The notes under the pieces are model-generated. The model was not told where the DNA came from. It was given only the letters and a program-made list of their open reading frames with translations, and did not search any database. Source: Muribaculaceae bacterium (GTDB lineage Bacteria > Bacteroidota > Bacteroidia > Bacteroidales > Muribaculaceae). From it: DNA of 11,990 nucleotides. The DNA is taken from assembly GCA_029060585.1 (NCBI GenBank), contig JAIDTS010000291.1, positions 1 through 11,990 on the forward strand, given 5' to 3'. A program made the position numbers and the translations under genes. Numbering within the stretch: position 1 is the first letter of the stretch; each line of letters starts with the position of its first letter. Below, in pieces: positions 1-7,210 of the stretch.

Positions 1-83
1 ATTAAAAATCGTAACTTCCTGAAAACTCAGGTTTATGATCGATAAGAGTGAATTTATTGAAAATAAACATCATAAAATGTATT
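1..83 (+). other. Upstream leader of the SusC-like gene (left end cut by window)
   Basis: This AT-rich stretch precedes the transporter. It holds two short inverted repeats: CCTGA (18-22) with TCAGG (27-31) around a 4-nt loop, and TTTATT (53-58) with AATAAA (62-67) around a 3-nt loop. I find no good match to the Bacteroidetes promoter pair (TTTG about 19 nt before TAnnTTTG), so the promoter probably lies to the left of the window. The hairpins are too weak to claim as regulatory. Confidence 0.3.
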
Positions 84-3000
84 ATGACCAAAATTAAACT
101 AACATCGAAACGAGAAAAGGGCGCAACCCTCTCCCCTCTGAGGAAGGTGTTTGCAACCTTGGTCGCCATCCTGATGGCGATTCCCGCGTTCGCACAGAAC
201 ATCGACGTGTCCGGTACGGTGCTCGACGATCAGGGCGAACCACTCATCGGCGTTACCGTTATGGTTGAGGGAACATCCAACGGTACGGCAACCGATTTTG
301 ACGGCAATTATGCCCTTAAGAACGTCCCCTCAAAGGGTAAGCTGGTGTTCTCCTACATTGGCTACGCCCAGCAGACCGTAGAGGTCAAGGGACGCACGCA
401 GATCAACATAACTATGAGTGAGGACTCCAAGGCCCTTGACGAACTCGTCGTAGTAGGTTACGGCCAGATCAAGAAGTCAGACCTTACAGGTTCTGTATCT
501 GTGGTTGACGCAGGCCAGATCACTGCCAAGGGTTCTGCTTCAGTACTTGAGGCTATGCAGGGTACTGTTCCTGGTGTAAGCATTACAAAGGCTACCGGTC
601 GTACGAACGGTGATATCAGCGTGGAGATTCGCGGTAAGTCTTCTATTAACTCCAGTGTGAAGCCTCTATATGTTGTGGATGGTGTGCAGACTGGCGATAT
701 CTCATTCCTTAATCCTCAGGATATCGAACGTGTCGATGTTTTGAAAGATGCATCTTCTACCGCAATCTATGGTTCTCGTGCTACTGCCGGTGTGATTCTT
801 ATCACCACCAAGAGCGGTGCCAATGTAGACAGGGGTACTAAGGCGACGATTTCTTATGATGGATATTATGGTGTAAGCCGTATAGCGCGTATGCCTCAGT
901 TCATGGATGGCGACCAGTGGTATCGCTACCGTTTCCAGAAGTTTACCCAGCCTACCGGTGGCGTGACGGCTTGGGAGCCGCAGACTACTTTCGGAGCTCT
1001 TCCCTCCGCTATGGGTATCGGTCAGGCTCTTCTTCAGCAGGCGCAGGGCGACATCACCTCTCCCTACATAATGAAGGAGATGCTTGCTAACAATGCTACT
1101 TATTACTGGCCCGGTCTCGTGACACAGGACGGCCATCAGCAGAACCATTATGTATCTGTATCCGGTGCCGGTGATAAGGTAAACTACCATTTCGGTCTCG
1201 GTTATGAGAATGTAGACGGTACATATAAGGGCGATAGCAAGAGCACATATTCCTTCAAGGGCAGTGTAGACGCTAAACTGAATAAGGTGATCAGCGCCGG
1301 ATTCAATTTCAATCTCGCAATGATCAACAATACCTATGCCGACAGCGACGCTATCGCGCAGGCCTACCGAGTGAATCCCTTCATGATCCCTTACGACGAG
1401 GACGGCAATACAGTTCACTTCCCCGGTAATAAGGCTACACTCGGTACCGATGCAAACCAGTTCTCTGACTTCATCAACCCTCTCGACCGAATGAAGAACT
1501 CATCGGAGAAGCGCCGCACATATAGAATGCTCGGCAACATCTACGCGCAGTTCAACATCATTGACGGATTGAGCTTCAAGACAACTGTATCTCCTACATA
1601 TTCATCATATCGTAATGGTAAATATGTGGGCTTTACAAATCCGCAGACTGGACAGACATGGGTCGACAATGACGACCGCAATGCTTCGGTCACCAACTAC
1701 ACCAGCTATGGCTATACTTGGGACAATGTCCTGAGTTATGTTCGCAGCTTTGGTGATCACAGCATCAACGCAATGGCTCTTTACTCTGCAGAGAAGAGCA
1801 ATGTGGAGAAATATGACGAGAGCGCTGTCAACCCGCTGGAGTCTACAAAATGGTGGAATCTCGCTACGGGAGAGTCCGGTAAGTATAGCGCAGCTTCCAA
1901 TTTTAAGGAGGAGACCATGGAGTCCGTTGCGGTTCGCGCCAACTACGCATGGAAGAGCCGTTATATGGTTACTGCAACTGTGCGTTGGGATGGCTCTTCG
2001 AAATTCGCACCCGGATATCGTTGGGGTTGCTTCCCGTCGTTCGCTCTCGGTTGGAACATCGCTGAGGAGTCTTTCCTACAGAAGTGGTGGCTTAACAATC
2101 TTAAGCTTCGTGCAAGCTATGGTGTGACCGGTAACAACAGTGGTGTAGGTGAGTATCAGACCATGGTGGCGGTAGCTACCAACTCGAAGTATGAATATCT
2201 CTACCCGTTCGGTGGCAATTATGTCGATGGTTATTATCCCTCAGGTATTGTAGACAAGAAGATTCAGTGGGAGTCTTCTCATGAGTACAACATCGGTCTT
2301 GACTATGGTTTCCTCAACAACCGAATCATCGGTAGCATTGAATGGTATCATAAGACATCTAAGGAGCTTCTTTACGATATGCCTCTTCCGATGGAGACTG
2401 GTTATGAAAAGGTCTACACCAATATTGGATCTGTAAGAAATACCGGTGTTGAGTTCAGTATCACCACTACTAACATCGATACACGTGACTGGACATGGAC
2501 CACATCACTCAATCTTTCTCACAACGACAATAAGGTGCTTCAGATCAATGGTATTTCGGATCAGATCATAGATGGCCCCGGCGGAAGCCTCTTTATTGGA
2601 AGTCCTGTCAATAACGCGTATGCCTACGCCTGGGACGGAATCATTTCCGACCGAAATATGACGGTTCCCAACCATCAGATTGCGATTGATAAGGGATTCA
2701 CTCCCGGACAGACAGTGCGTGAGTGTGATTACTACTACACTTGCTATGGTCAGGCAGAAGGTCAGCCGATTATCCGTGATGTAAACGGTGACGGCCAGTG
2801 GACAGACGAAGACCGTGTCATCTATAACAGCAATCCTAAGATTACAGGTGCCATCACTTCGAATCTAACTTATCGTCTTCCCAAGAATGGCGGCTCGATT
2901 GACTTCGGGTTCTCTATCTATACCAAGATGGGATTCAAGGTTGTGTCTCCCTTTATGGCGGGCGACTGGTTTGACTGGCACGACCGTGGCCGCGGTAAGG

Positions 3001-3437
3001 TCATGATGGACAACTACATTCCTGCCGGCATGCTTCTCGACTGCGATGGCGTGCGTGCGGACGGAACCCTCATCAACCCCGTATATCAGACTCAGACCCA
3101 TTATGGAAGCTGGCCTCTCGTGAACGCCGGTGGCAACGACGGCCTTGGCCCGGCTGCTTCTTACTTCGGATATAACAACAATGACAATAAGTACAACGCT
3201 AAGCAGGTGACCGACGGTTCGTTCTGGAAGGTGCAGCACGTTTCTCTCGGATATGATTTCTCACGCGCGATCACTGAGAAGTTCGGTTGCAGCAAGCTGA
3301 GGCTTTACGTCAATATCACGAATCCCTTCGTATGGTCAAAGTATAAAGGCTTCGACCCGGAATGGGCTACAGCATCCAACAAGAACGACGGTCCGAGTGT
3401 AGTGACTTATGAGTTCGGTGCCCATATTACTTTCTAA
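84..3437 (+). CDS. SusC/RagA-like TonB-dependent outer-membrane glycan transporter
   Basis: This is an outer-membrane beta-barrel that imports oligosaccharides using TonB energy, working under a SusD lid. It has 1117 residues from the ATG at 84, which I prefer to the in-frame GTG at 48 because a normal signal peptide follows it (hydrophobic core about 22-37, cleavage near AFA|Q at residue 38). A carboxypeptidase-regulatory-like domain follows (about 43-115, with GEPLIGVTV and TDFDGNY). Next come a TonB box-like ELVVVGYG (about 120-127), the plug (about 130-250, with the SusC-typical DASSTAIYGSRATAGV), and a long barrel ending in the terminal Phe expected for BAM-dependent assembly. It lacks an N-terminal secretin/STN domain, so it probably does not signal directly to an anti-sigma factor. 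The SusD gene begins 20 bp downstream. The family call is firm; the substrate cannot be read from the sequence. Confidence 0.97.
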   Translation: MTKIKLTSKREKGATLSPLRKVFATLVAILMAIPAFAQNIDVSGTVLDDQGEPLIGVTVMVEGTSNGTATDFDGNYALKNVPSKGKLVFSYIGYAQQTVEVKGRTQINITMSEDSKALDELVVVGYGQIKKSDLTGSVSVVDAGQITAKGSASVLEAMQGTVPGVSITKATGRTNGDISVEIRGKSSINSSVKPLYVVDGVQTGDISFLNPQDIERVDVLKDASSTAIYGSRATAGVILITTKSGANVDRGTKATISYDGYYGVSRIARMPQFMDGDQWYRYRFQKFTQPTGGVTAWEPQTTFGALPSAMGIGQALLQQAQGDITSPYIMKEMLANNATYYWPGLVTQDGHQQNHYVSVSGAGDKVNYHFGLGYENVDGTYKGDSKSTYSFKGSVDAKLNKVISAGFNFNLAMINNTYADSDAIAQAYRVNPFMIPYDEDGNTVHFPGNKATLGTDANQFSDFINPLDRMKNSSEKRRTYRMLGNIYAQFNIIDGLSFKTTVSPTYSSYRNGKYVGFTNPQTGQTWVDNDDRNASVTNYTSYGYTWDNVLSYVRSFGDHSINAMALYSAEKSNVEKYDESAVNPLESTKWWNLATGESGKYSAASNFKEETMESVAVRANYAWKSRYMVTATVRWDGSSKFAPGYRWGCFPSFALGWNIAEESFLQKWWLNNLKLRASYGVTGNNSGVGEYQTMVAVATNSKYEYLYPFGGNYVDGYYPSGIVDKKIQWESSHEYNIGLDYGFLNNRIIGSIEWYHKTSKELLYDMPLPMETGYEKVYTNIGSVRNTGVEFSITTTNIDTRDWTWTTSLNLSHNDNKVLQINGISDQIIDGPGGSLFIGSPVNNAYAYAWDGIISDRNMTVPNHQIAIDKGFTPGQTVRECDYYYTCYGQAEGQPIIRDVNGDGQWTDEDRVIYNSNPKITGAITSNLTYRLPKNGGSIDFGFSIYTKMGFKVVSPFMAGDWFDWHDRGRGKVMMDNYIPAGMLLDCDGVRADGTLINPVYQTQTHYGSWPLVNAGGNDGLGPAASYFGYNNNDNKYNAKQVTDGSFWKVQHVSLGYDFSRAITEKFGCSKLRLYVNITNPFVWSKYKGFDPEWATASNKNDGPSVVTYEFGAHITF

Positions 3438-3457
3438 TCACTTGATTAAGGCTAATT

Positions 3458-5305
3458 ATGAAAAATATCAAATATTATTTCTTAGGATTAGGCAGCGCTC
3501 TTCTCTTGACAGGATGCTCTGACTTCCTTGATTCGAAGAATCTTTCGAATCCTGATGATGCGGATACCTATTTCGCAGAGCATCCGGAGGATATACGTCC
3601 GGTGGTCTACAACAGAGTGCGCTGGATCGCCACTCACATAGACATGCTTGATCAGGCCGGCGACCTTTTCATCAATCCCCGTAGTGCCGACGATGGTATC
3701 TTCTCCATGTTTACGGTCACTCCCGAGAACGGTACCGTTAAGTCATACTACGAAAACGTGATGTATATGATCAATCGCGCCAACTGCCTCATCCACTATG
3801 CAGGTGATAATGAGGAACTGGCAGCTGAGGGTCGCTTCATCCGAGTTCTCGGTTTTTACTATCTGACGCAGCAGTTCGGTGCCGTGCCATATGTGACGGA
3901 ATATATTCAGTCTGCCGAGAATGACTTCCCGAGGACCCCGCTTGATGAGTGCTACGCCAATATGCTCGCTGAGTGTGAGGATCTCTATAATAATTCTCCG
4001 CTTCCTGAACAGAGCCATACCGGCGTCGCAAGTAAACAGGCCGTGGCGGCTATGGCAGCCAAGATAGCGCTGGCTGCAGGCTGGGATCTTGATACGGCGC
4101 TCGGAAATGCTGTCGCTGGCACATACACCGTCAATGACACTAAATTCTTCAAACAGGCTGTGTCATGGGCTGAAAAGGCTATCATGGGTATCCAGCTCAC
4201 AATGTCGTTCTCAGAGAAGTGGGCGTGGAACAATGAAGGAAACGCCGAGGAGATTTTCTCGGCCCAGTATGACAAACAGGGCTTCCCTGGTAATATCAAC
4301 GGCAACGGCCACTCTCTGATGAACAATTACATGGCCTATTACAGTAATTGCGTTCAGACAGGACAGAAGGGAACCGGCGGCGGTGGTACAAACTGCTGTT
4401 CTCAGAAGGCCGCTTCTCTGTTTGAGAAAGGGGACACCCGCTTTGAGGGTACATTCATGACGTTCTTCTACAACGCACCAATTAATCCCGAAACTAAGAA
4501 TGCAGAGTGGGGTACTCAAGGCTATATGGCATGGTATAACTGTACTCCTGAGGAGCAGAAGAATCTTCCCATCGCCATGAGGATCTATCCGCCTGCAACC
4601 ACAACAGCTGAGGCCGAGGCTGATATCCGCCAGATGATTGCTGACGGACGCATCCTTAAGAAGTTTGCCGTAAACACTTATGGTGTCAACGAGCCGTTTG
4701 CAGCTATTATAACCGGCGAGACTGTGACTAAGTGGGAGTTCAATACGAATGGTACGATGCCTTCTAAGAAGACCATCCCTTATACAGACTTCATTCGCGA
4801 ATCCGCCAACAACGGAACATGTGTGACAAAATATGATGACCCGTCAGCAGCTAACGTTACAGGAGGACAGGACTATCGCGATATTCCTTTGCTCCATGTG
4901 AGCGAAATGTATCTTGTAGCGGCTGAGGCATATCTTCTCGCAGGGGATCAGGCCAATTCTCTCAAGTATATCAATGCAGTCCGCAAGCGTGCAGGTGCTC
5001 CTGAACTCGCATCGTTCGGTGCCTATGAGGCTCCTTACGTGACAAGCGCAAACTTCTCGTTCGTTCCTCTTGATCTGATTCTGGATGAGCGCGCACGTGA
5101 ATGTTATGCCGAGCGTACCCGCTATTTCGACCTTCGTCGTACAAAGCAGCTTGTTCGCTACAACCTTGAGTTCAGCCGCTTCATGAAGACTGTGGGCGAC
5201 ATGAGTAACGCTGCCGGAGAAATTAAGTGGTATCGTCCGATTCCGCAGTATGAGATCGACTCCAACAAAGGCATAAGCTCAGCCGACCAGAACCCCGGAT
5301 ATTAA
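3458..5305 (+). CDS. SusD/RagB-like surface glycan-binding lipoprotein
   Basis: This is the partner of the upstream transporter. SusD-family proteins sit as a lid on the SusC barrel at the cell surface and bind glycan. The 615-residue product starts with a lipoprotein signal (lipobox LLTGC, acylated Cys20). The residues after the cysteine (SDFLD) are acidic, like the export signal that moves Bacteroidetes lipoproteins to the outer face. The N-terminal region is a SusD-like helical (TPR-type) domain. The C-terminal half carries family hallmarks: HVSEMYLVAAEAYLLAG, INAVRKRAG, the LDERARECYAERTRYFDLRR segment and a final WYRPIPQYEID...NPGY. Length is normal to slightly long for the family. It is spaced 20 bp from the SusC-like gene and 19 bp from the next lipoprotein, so co-transcription is very likely. 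Ligand unknown. Confidence 0.96.
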   Translation: MKNIKYYFLGLGSALLLTGCSDFLDSKNLSNPDDADTYFAEHPEDIRPVVYNRVRWIATHIDMLDQAGDLFINPRSADDGIFSMFTVTPENGTVKSYYENVMYMINRANCLIHYAGDNEELAAEGRFIRVLGFYYLTQQFGAVPYVTEYIQSAENDFPRTPLDECYANMLAECEDLYNNSPLPEQSHTGVASKQAVAAMAAKIALAAGWDLDTALGNAVAGTYTVNDTKFFKQAVSWAEKAIMGIQLTMSFSEKWAWNNEGNAEEIFSAQYDKQGFPGNINGNGHSLMNNYMAYYSNCVQTGQKGTGGGGTNCCSQKAASLFEKGDTRFEGTFMTFFYNAPINPETKNAEWGTQGYMAWYNCTPEEQKNLPIAMRIYPPATTTAEAEADIRQMIADGRILKKFAVNTYGVNEPFAAIITGETVTKWEFNTNGTMPSKKTIPYTDFIRESANNGTCVTKYDDPSAANVTGGQDYRDIPLLHVSEMYLVAAEAYLLAGDQANSLKYINAVRKRAGAPELASFGAYEAPYVTSANFSFVPLDLILDERARECYAERTRYFDLRRTKQLVRYNLEFSRFMKTVGDMSNAAGEIKWYRPIPQYEIDSNKGISSADQNPGY

Positions 5306-5324
5306 TTTTGCAAAACAAACGAAA

Positions 5325-5816
5325 ATGAAAACGTTATATAAATCAATTTTCTTCTGTCTTTGCTTGATGCTTGGCCTGTCTGCCTGCACAGGCAAAAATG
5401 AGGAAATCCCTCCTACAGGAGGTCTTGACCATGCCGAGCAACTCATCGCAGGCACTTATAGCGGAACTTGGACGAGCACCAATACCGTTACGGGCGAGGT
5501 CGCTTCGGCTACTGGAACGCTTACATTCTCCAACAGCGAGGATCTTGGCAACAATGTTGCTAATGTCTCCATCGTCTCAGATGATACTAAGGCTGTCAAT
5601 CTGGGAGCTAAGGCTGAGACTTCCGCATGCAATGTGTCGAGACTTAGCTCGGGTGTATTATCTTTCTGGAATGTATATGCTTTAAATCCGTTTGGATTTA
5701 CATTCACGGGCAAGGTAACTCCTGAGGGAGATGTCACTTTCAATTATAGTGTCGCTGTAGTTATCAAGCACAAGGAGACTATCTATAATTTTGAATTCGT
5801 CGGCCACAGACAATAA
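5325..5816 (+). CDS. Small PUL-associated lipoprotein, unknown family
   Basis: A 163-residue lipoprotein. The hydrophobic segment at residues 7-20 ends in a lipobox (LGLSAC, Cys21), followed by TGKNEE, an acidic stretch resembling the Bacteroidetes surface-export signal. The mature part is rich in Thr, Ser, Val and Gly and reads as alternating beta strands (for example GTYSGTWTST and TGTLTFS, then FTFTGKVTPEGDVTFNYS). This suggests a small beta-barrel or beta-sandwich, possibly calycin-like as in other short Bacteroides lipoproteins; that is inference. It takes the place where SusE/SusF-type or other surface glycan-binding proteins sit after SusD, so an accessory role in glycan capture is plausible, though it is much shorter than SusE/F. 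The start is the only ATG before the signal peptide. A GC hairpin begins 8 bp after its stop. Confidence 0.85.
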   Translation: MKTLYKSIFFCLCLMLGLSACTGKNEEIPPTGGLDHAEQLIAGTYSGTWTSTNTVTGEVASATGTLTFSNSEDLGNNVANVSIVSDDTKAVNLGAKAETSACNVSRLSSGVLSFWNVYALNPFGFTFTGKVTPEGDVTFNYSVAVVIKHKETIYNFEFVGHRQ

Positions 5817-5823
5817 AGACGGA

Positions 5824-5846
5824 GTGGGGCGGATCATCCGCCCCAC
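5824..5846 (+). terminator. GC-rich hairpin after the SusC/SusD/lipoprotein trio, no U-tract
   Basis: GTGGGGCGG (5824-5832) pairs perfectly with CCGCCCCAC (5838-5846) around the loop ATCAT. The 9-bp, almost all-GC stem is strong, but it is followed by CCACCAATCG rather than a run of T. It may be a partial terminator, an mRNA end-stabilising or processing hairpin, or a polarity element that lowers or separates expression of the next gene. Its position just after a stop codon fits any of these. Confidence 0.5.
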
Positions 5847-5887
5847 CCACCAATCGAAACATAATACTAACTTTTAATTAATCTAAG

Positions 5888-6949
5888 ATGAAAAAATCAT
5901 TACTTCTTCTTGCAGCCGCTGCATTCGCAGGTATGGCTAACGCGCAGGTCATCGTAGGTCTCGCAACTAACGAGGAGCTCGAGGCTGTAGGTCTCAGCTC
6001 AACTAAAACTGACATCGAACCTGTAACCATCCTTGAGAACGAGGCTGGTAGCTTCGGGCTTGCTTACGCGGATAGCTGGGGTTCCACAACTTCCTATAAG
6101 ACTTATCGTAACGTCACTGTTAACGGTGAGGCTATTCAGCTTGGCAGCGGTGCTGTAGGTAATGCAAACCCGACATTCGTAAGCTTCGAGGCTGGTGTGA
6201 TGACTGCAGGTGCTGTGTTCAAGATGACAGCCGCAAAGGATGGTTACATGACAGTATTCACTAAGTTGAATCCTAACAAGCAGTATCTCGTATTCGAAGG
6301 CACAACCGGTGCTATCGTTTACAGCCTCGGTTGGTCTGACGGCAGCCAGAAGATCTATTACGCTATGCCTGACGACGGTGACGGCTACATCGACTTTAAC
6401 GCTCCCGATGCATCCAAGTATCTTATCCCCGCTACAAAGCAGTCTGTTGACGCAAACGGCGTTAAACTTTGGAAGAATAAAGTTACAGGTGAAATCGTAG
6501 CTTCAGACACTAATCCGACTGTAAAGGATGATGAGAATATGCAGTTCTCCGGTGTCATGGAAGATATCCCCGGCCAGACTAAGCCTGCTATGCCATGGGA
6601 AGCTGCCGGTTTTGAGAAGGCTATCTCTACAGAATCAACCGGTTTCCTTTCTTTCCCTGTTTATGAAGGCTCTGACTACTACTTCTCAGCTCTCGGCTCA
6701 AAGGCTGCTTGCGGAGGTTTCGTTTACACTGAAACAGCTCCCTCTATCGTTTATGAAGAGGTTGTTGCTGAAGACGGAACAGTTACAAGCCCCCGTGTTG
6801 AGTTCCCCGAAATTCTCGAATCTGGCGTTGAATCAGTAGCTATCGAAAACAATGTTGACGCTCCTGTCTACAACCTGATGGGTGTTCGCGTTAACGCTGA
6901 CGCCAAGGGTATCCTCATCCAGAACGGCAAGAAGTTCATCCGCAAGTAA
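5888..6949 (+). CDS. Secreted protein with T9SS-like C-terminal tail, function unknown
   Basis: A 353-residue exported protein. It has a clear Sec signal peptide (residues 1-19, cleavage after NA in MANAQ) and no lipobox. The body matches no family I recognise. It is rich in Gly, Ala, Thr and aromatic residues and holds an acidic DDGDGYIDF segment (near residues 160-170) that could bind Ca2+; that is inference. The last 40 or so residues (about 313-353) contain VYNLMGVRV, then GILIQNGKKFIRK. This pattern resembles the Por-type C-terminal sorting tail of Bacteroidetes, suggesting secretion or surface attachment. Codon use is very uniform (CTC, GCT, AAC), hinting at high expression. It follows the SusC/SusD trio by 71 bp across a hairpin and ends at a strong terminator, so it may be the last gene of that operon or a separately tuned one. 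A surface glycan-binding role is possible but unproven. Confidence 0.88.
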   Translation: MKKSLLLLAAAAFAGMANAQVIVGLATNEELEAVGLSSTKTDIEPVTILENEAGSFGLAYADSWGSTTSYKTYRNVTVNGEAIQLGSGAVGNANPTFVSFEAGVMTAGAVFKMTAAKDGYMTVFTKLNPNKQYLVFEGTTGAIVYSLGWSDGSQKIYYAMPDDGDGYIDFNAPDASKYLIPATKQSVDANGVKLWKNKVTGEIVASDTNPTVKDDENMQFSGVMEDIPGQTKPAMPWEAAGFEKAISTESTGFLSFPVYEGSDYYFSALGSKAACGGFVYTETAPSIVYEEVVAEDGTVTSPRVEFPEILESGVESVAIENNVDAPVYNLMGVRVNADAKGILIQNGKKFIRK

Positions 6950-6962
6950 ATTTCTAATGATA

Positions 6963-6986
6963 AATGACTAATTAATATAAGTCATT
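6963..6986. repeat. Short AT-rich inverted repeat after the secreted-protein gene
   Basis: AATGACT (6963-6969) is complementary to AGTCATT (6980-6986) with a 10-nt AT-rich spacer. It lies between the stop codon and the strong terminator. It may be an accessory 3' UTR stem or a protein-binding dyad, and no function can be assigned. Confidence 0.35.
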
Positions 6987-7000
6987 GTCAGTCCCCTGAA

Positions 7001-7036
7001 AGAGGCGGCTCCATCCCCGGAGCCGCCTCTTCTTTT
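7001..7036 (+). terminator. Strong intrinsic (rho-independent) terminator
   Basis: A perfect 12-bp GC-rich stem, AGAGGCGGCTCC (7001-7012) with GGAGCCGCCTCT (7019-7030), closes a 6-nt loop (ATCCCC) and is followed at once by TCTTTT. It ends transcription of the secreted-protein gene and probably of the whole SusC/SusD operon. It marks the boundary with the glycoside hydrolase cluster. Confidence 0.9.
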
Positions 7037-7075
7037 CACGTTTTCGCGGAATAATCATATTTAGAGGCATTAAAA

Positions 7076-7107
7076 TTTCTATAATCAGTATATTTTAATT
7101 AATTTTG
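7076..7107 (+). promoter_or_regulatory. Candidate Bacteroidetes sigma-ABfr promoter for the hydrolase cluster
   Basis: TAATTTTG at 7100-7107 matches the Bacteroidetes -7 consensus TAnnTTTG exactly. About 20 nt upstream, TTTC (7076-7079) is a partial match to the -33 TTTG. A start near 7115 would give a leader of roughly 95 nt before the ATG at 7211. The location just after a strong terminator and before a co-directional cluster supports it. AT-rich spacers give chance matches, so confidence is moderate. Confidence 0.5.
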
Positions 7108-7210
7108 CATTGAGAGCGAGGCACTGTTTCATTGTCTCTGACTGTTTCAGAGTAGTGACCTTGACTTCGCTTTCAGGGCGGCTTAAATGCTTTCGAAGCG
7201 ACTTAAATAA
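7108..7210 (+). other. Structured 5' leader of the glycoside hydrolase gene
   Basis: This stretch lies downstream of the candidate promoter. It contains a 9-nt direct repeat, ACTGTTTCA, at 7123-7131 and 7141-7149 (18-nt period). It also has a hairpin CTCTGA (7136-7141)/TCAGAG (7147-7152) flanked by CACT (7122-7125) and AGTG (7154-7157), and a second direct repeat CTTAAAT (7182-7188 and 7202-7208) around GCTTTCGAAGC. No known riboswitch family is recognisable. The direct repeats could be an operator. Confidence 0.35.

Noticed and set aside
48..83. GTG start giving a 12-residue N-terminal extension of the SusC-like protein
   Set aside because: The ATG at 84 gives a normal signal-peptide protein, while the GTG lies in an AT-rich leader with no supporting features.
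702..1418. 238-codon minus-strand ORF inside the SusC-like gene
   Set aside because: It is antisense to a well-supported transporter with clear family motifs, and its translation has no recognisable domain.
5303..5310. TAATTTTG promoter element before the small lipoprotein gene
   Set aside because: It matches TAnnTTTG, but there is no -33 element about 19 nt upstream and the start codon would be only about 8 nt after the transcription start. It is likely chance in an AT-rich gap.
5868..5875. TAACTTTT as a -7 element for the secreted-protein gene
   Set aside because: It has one mismatch at the conserved G, no -33 match in the GC-rich hairpin region upstream, and sits too close to the ATG.
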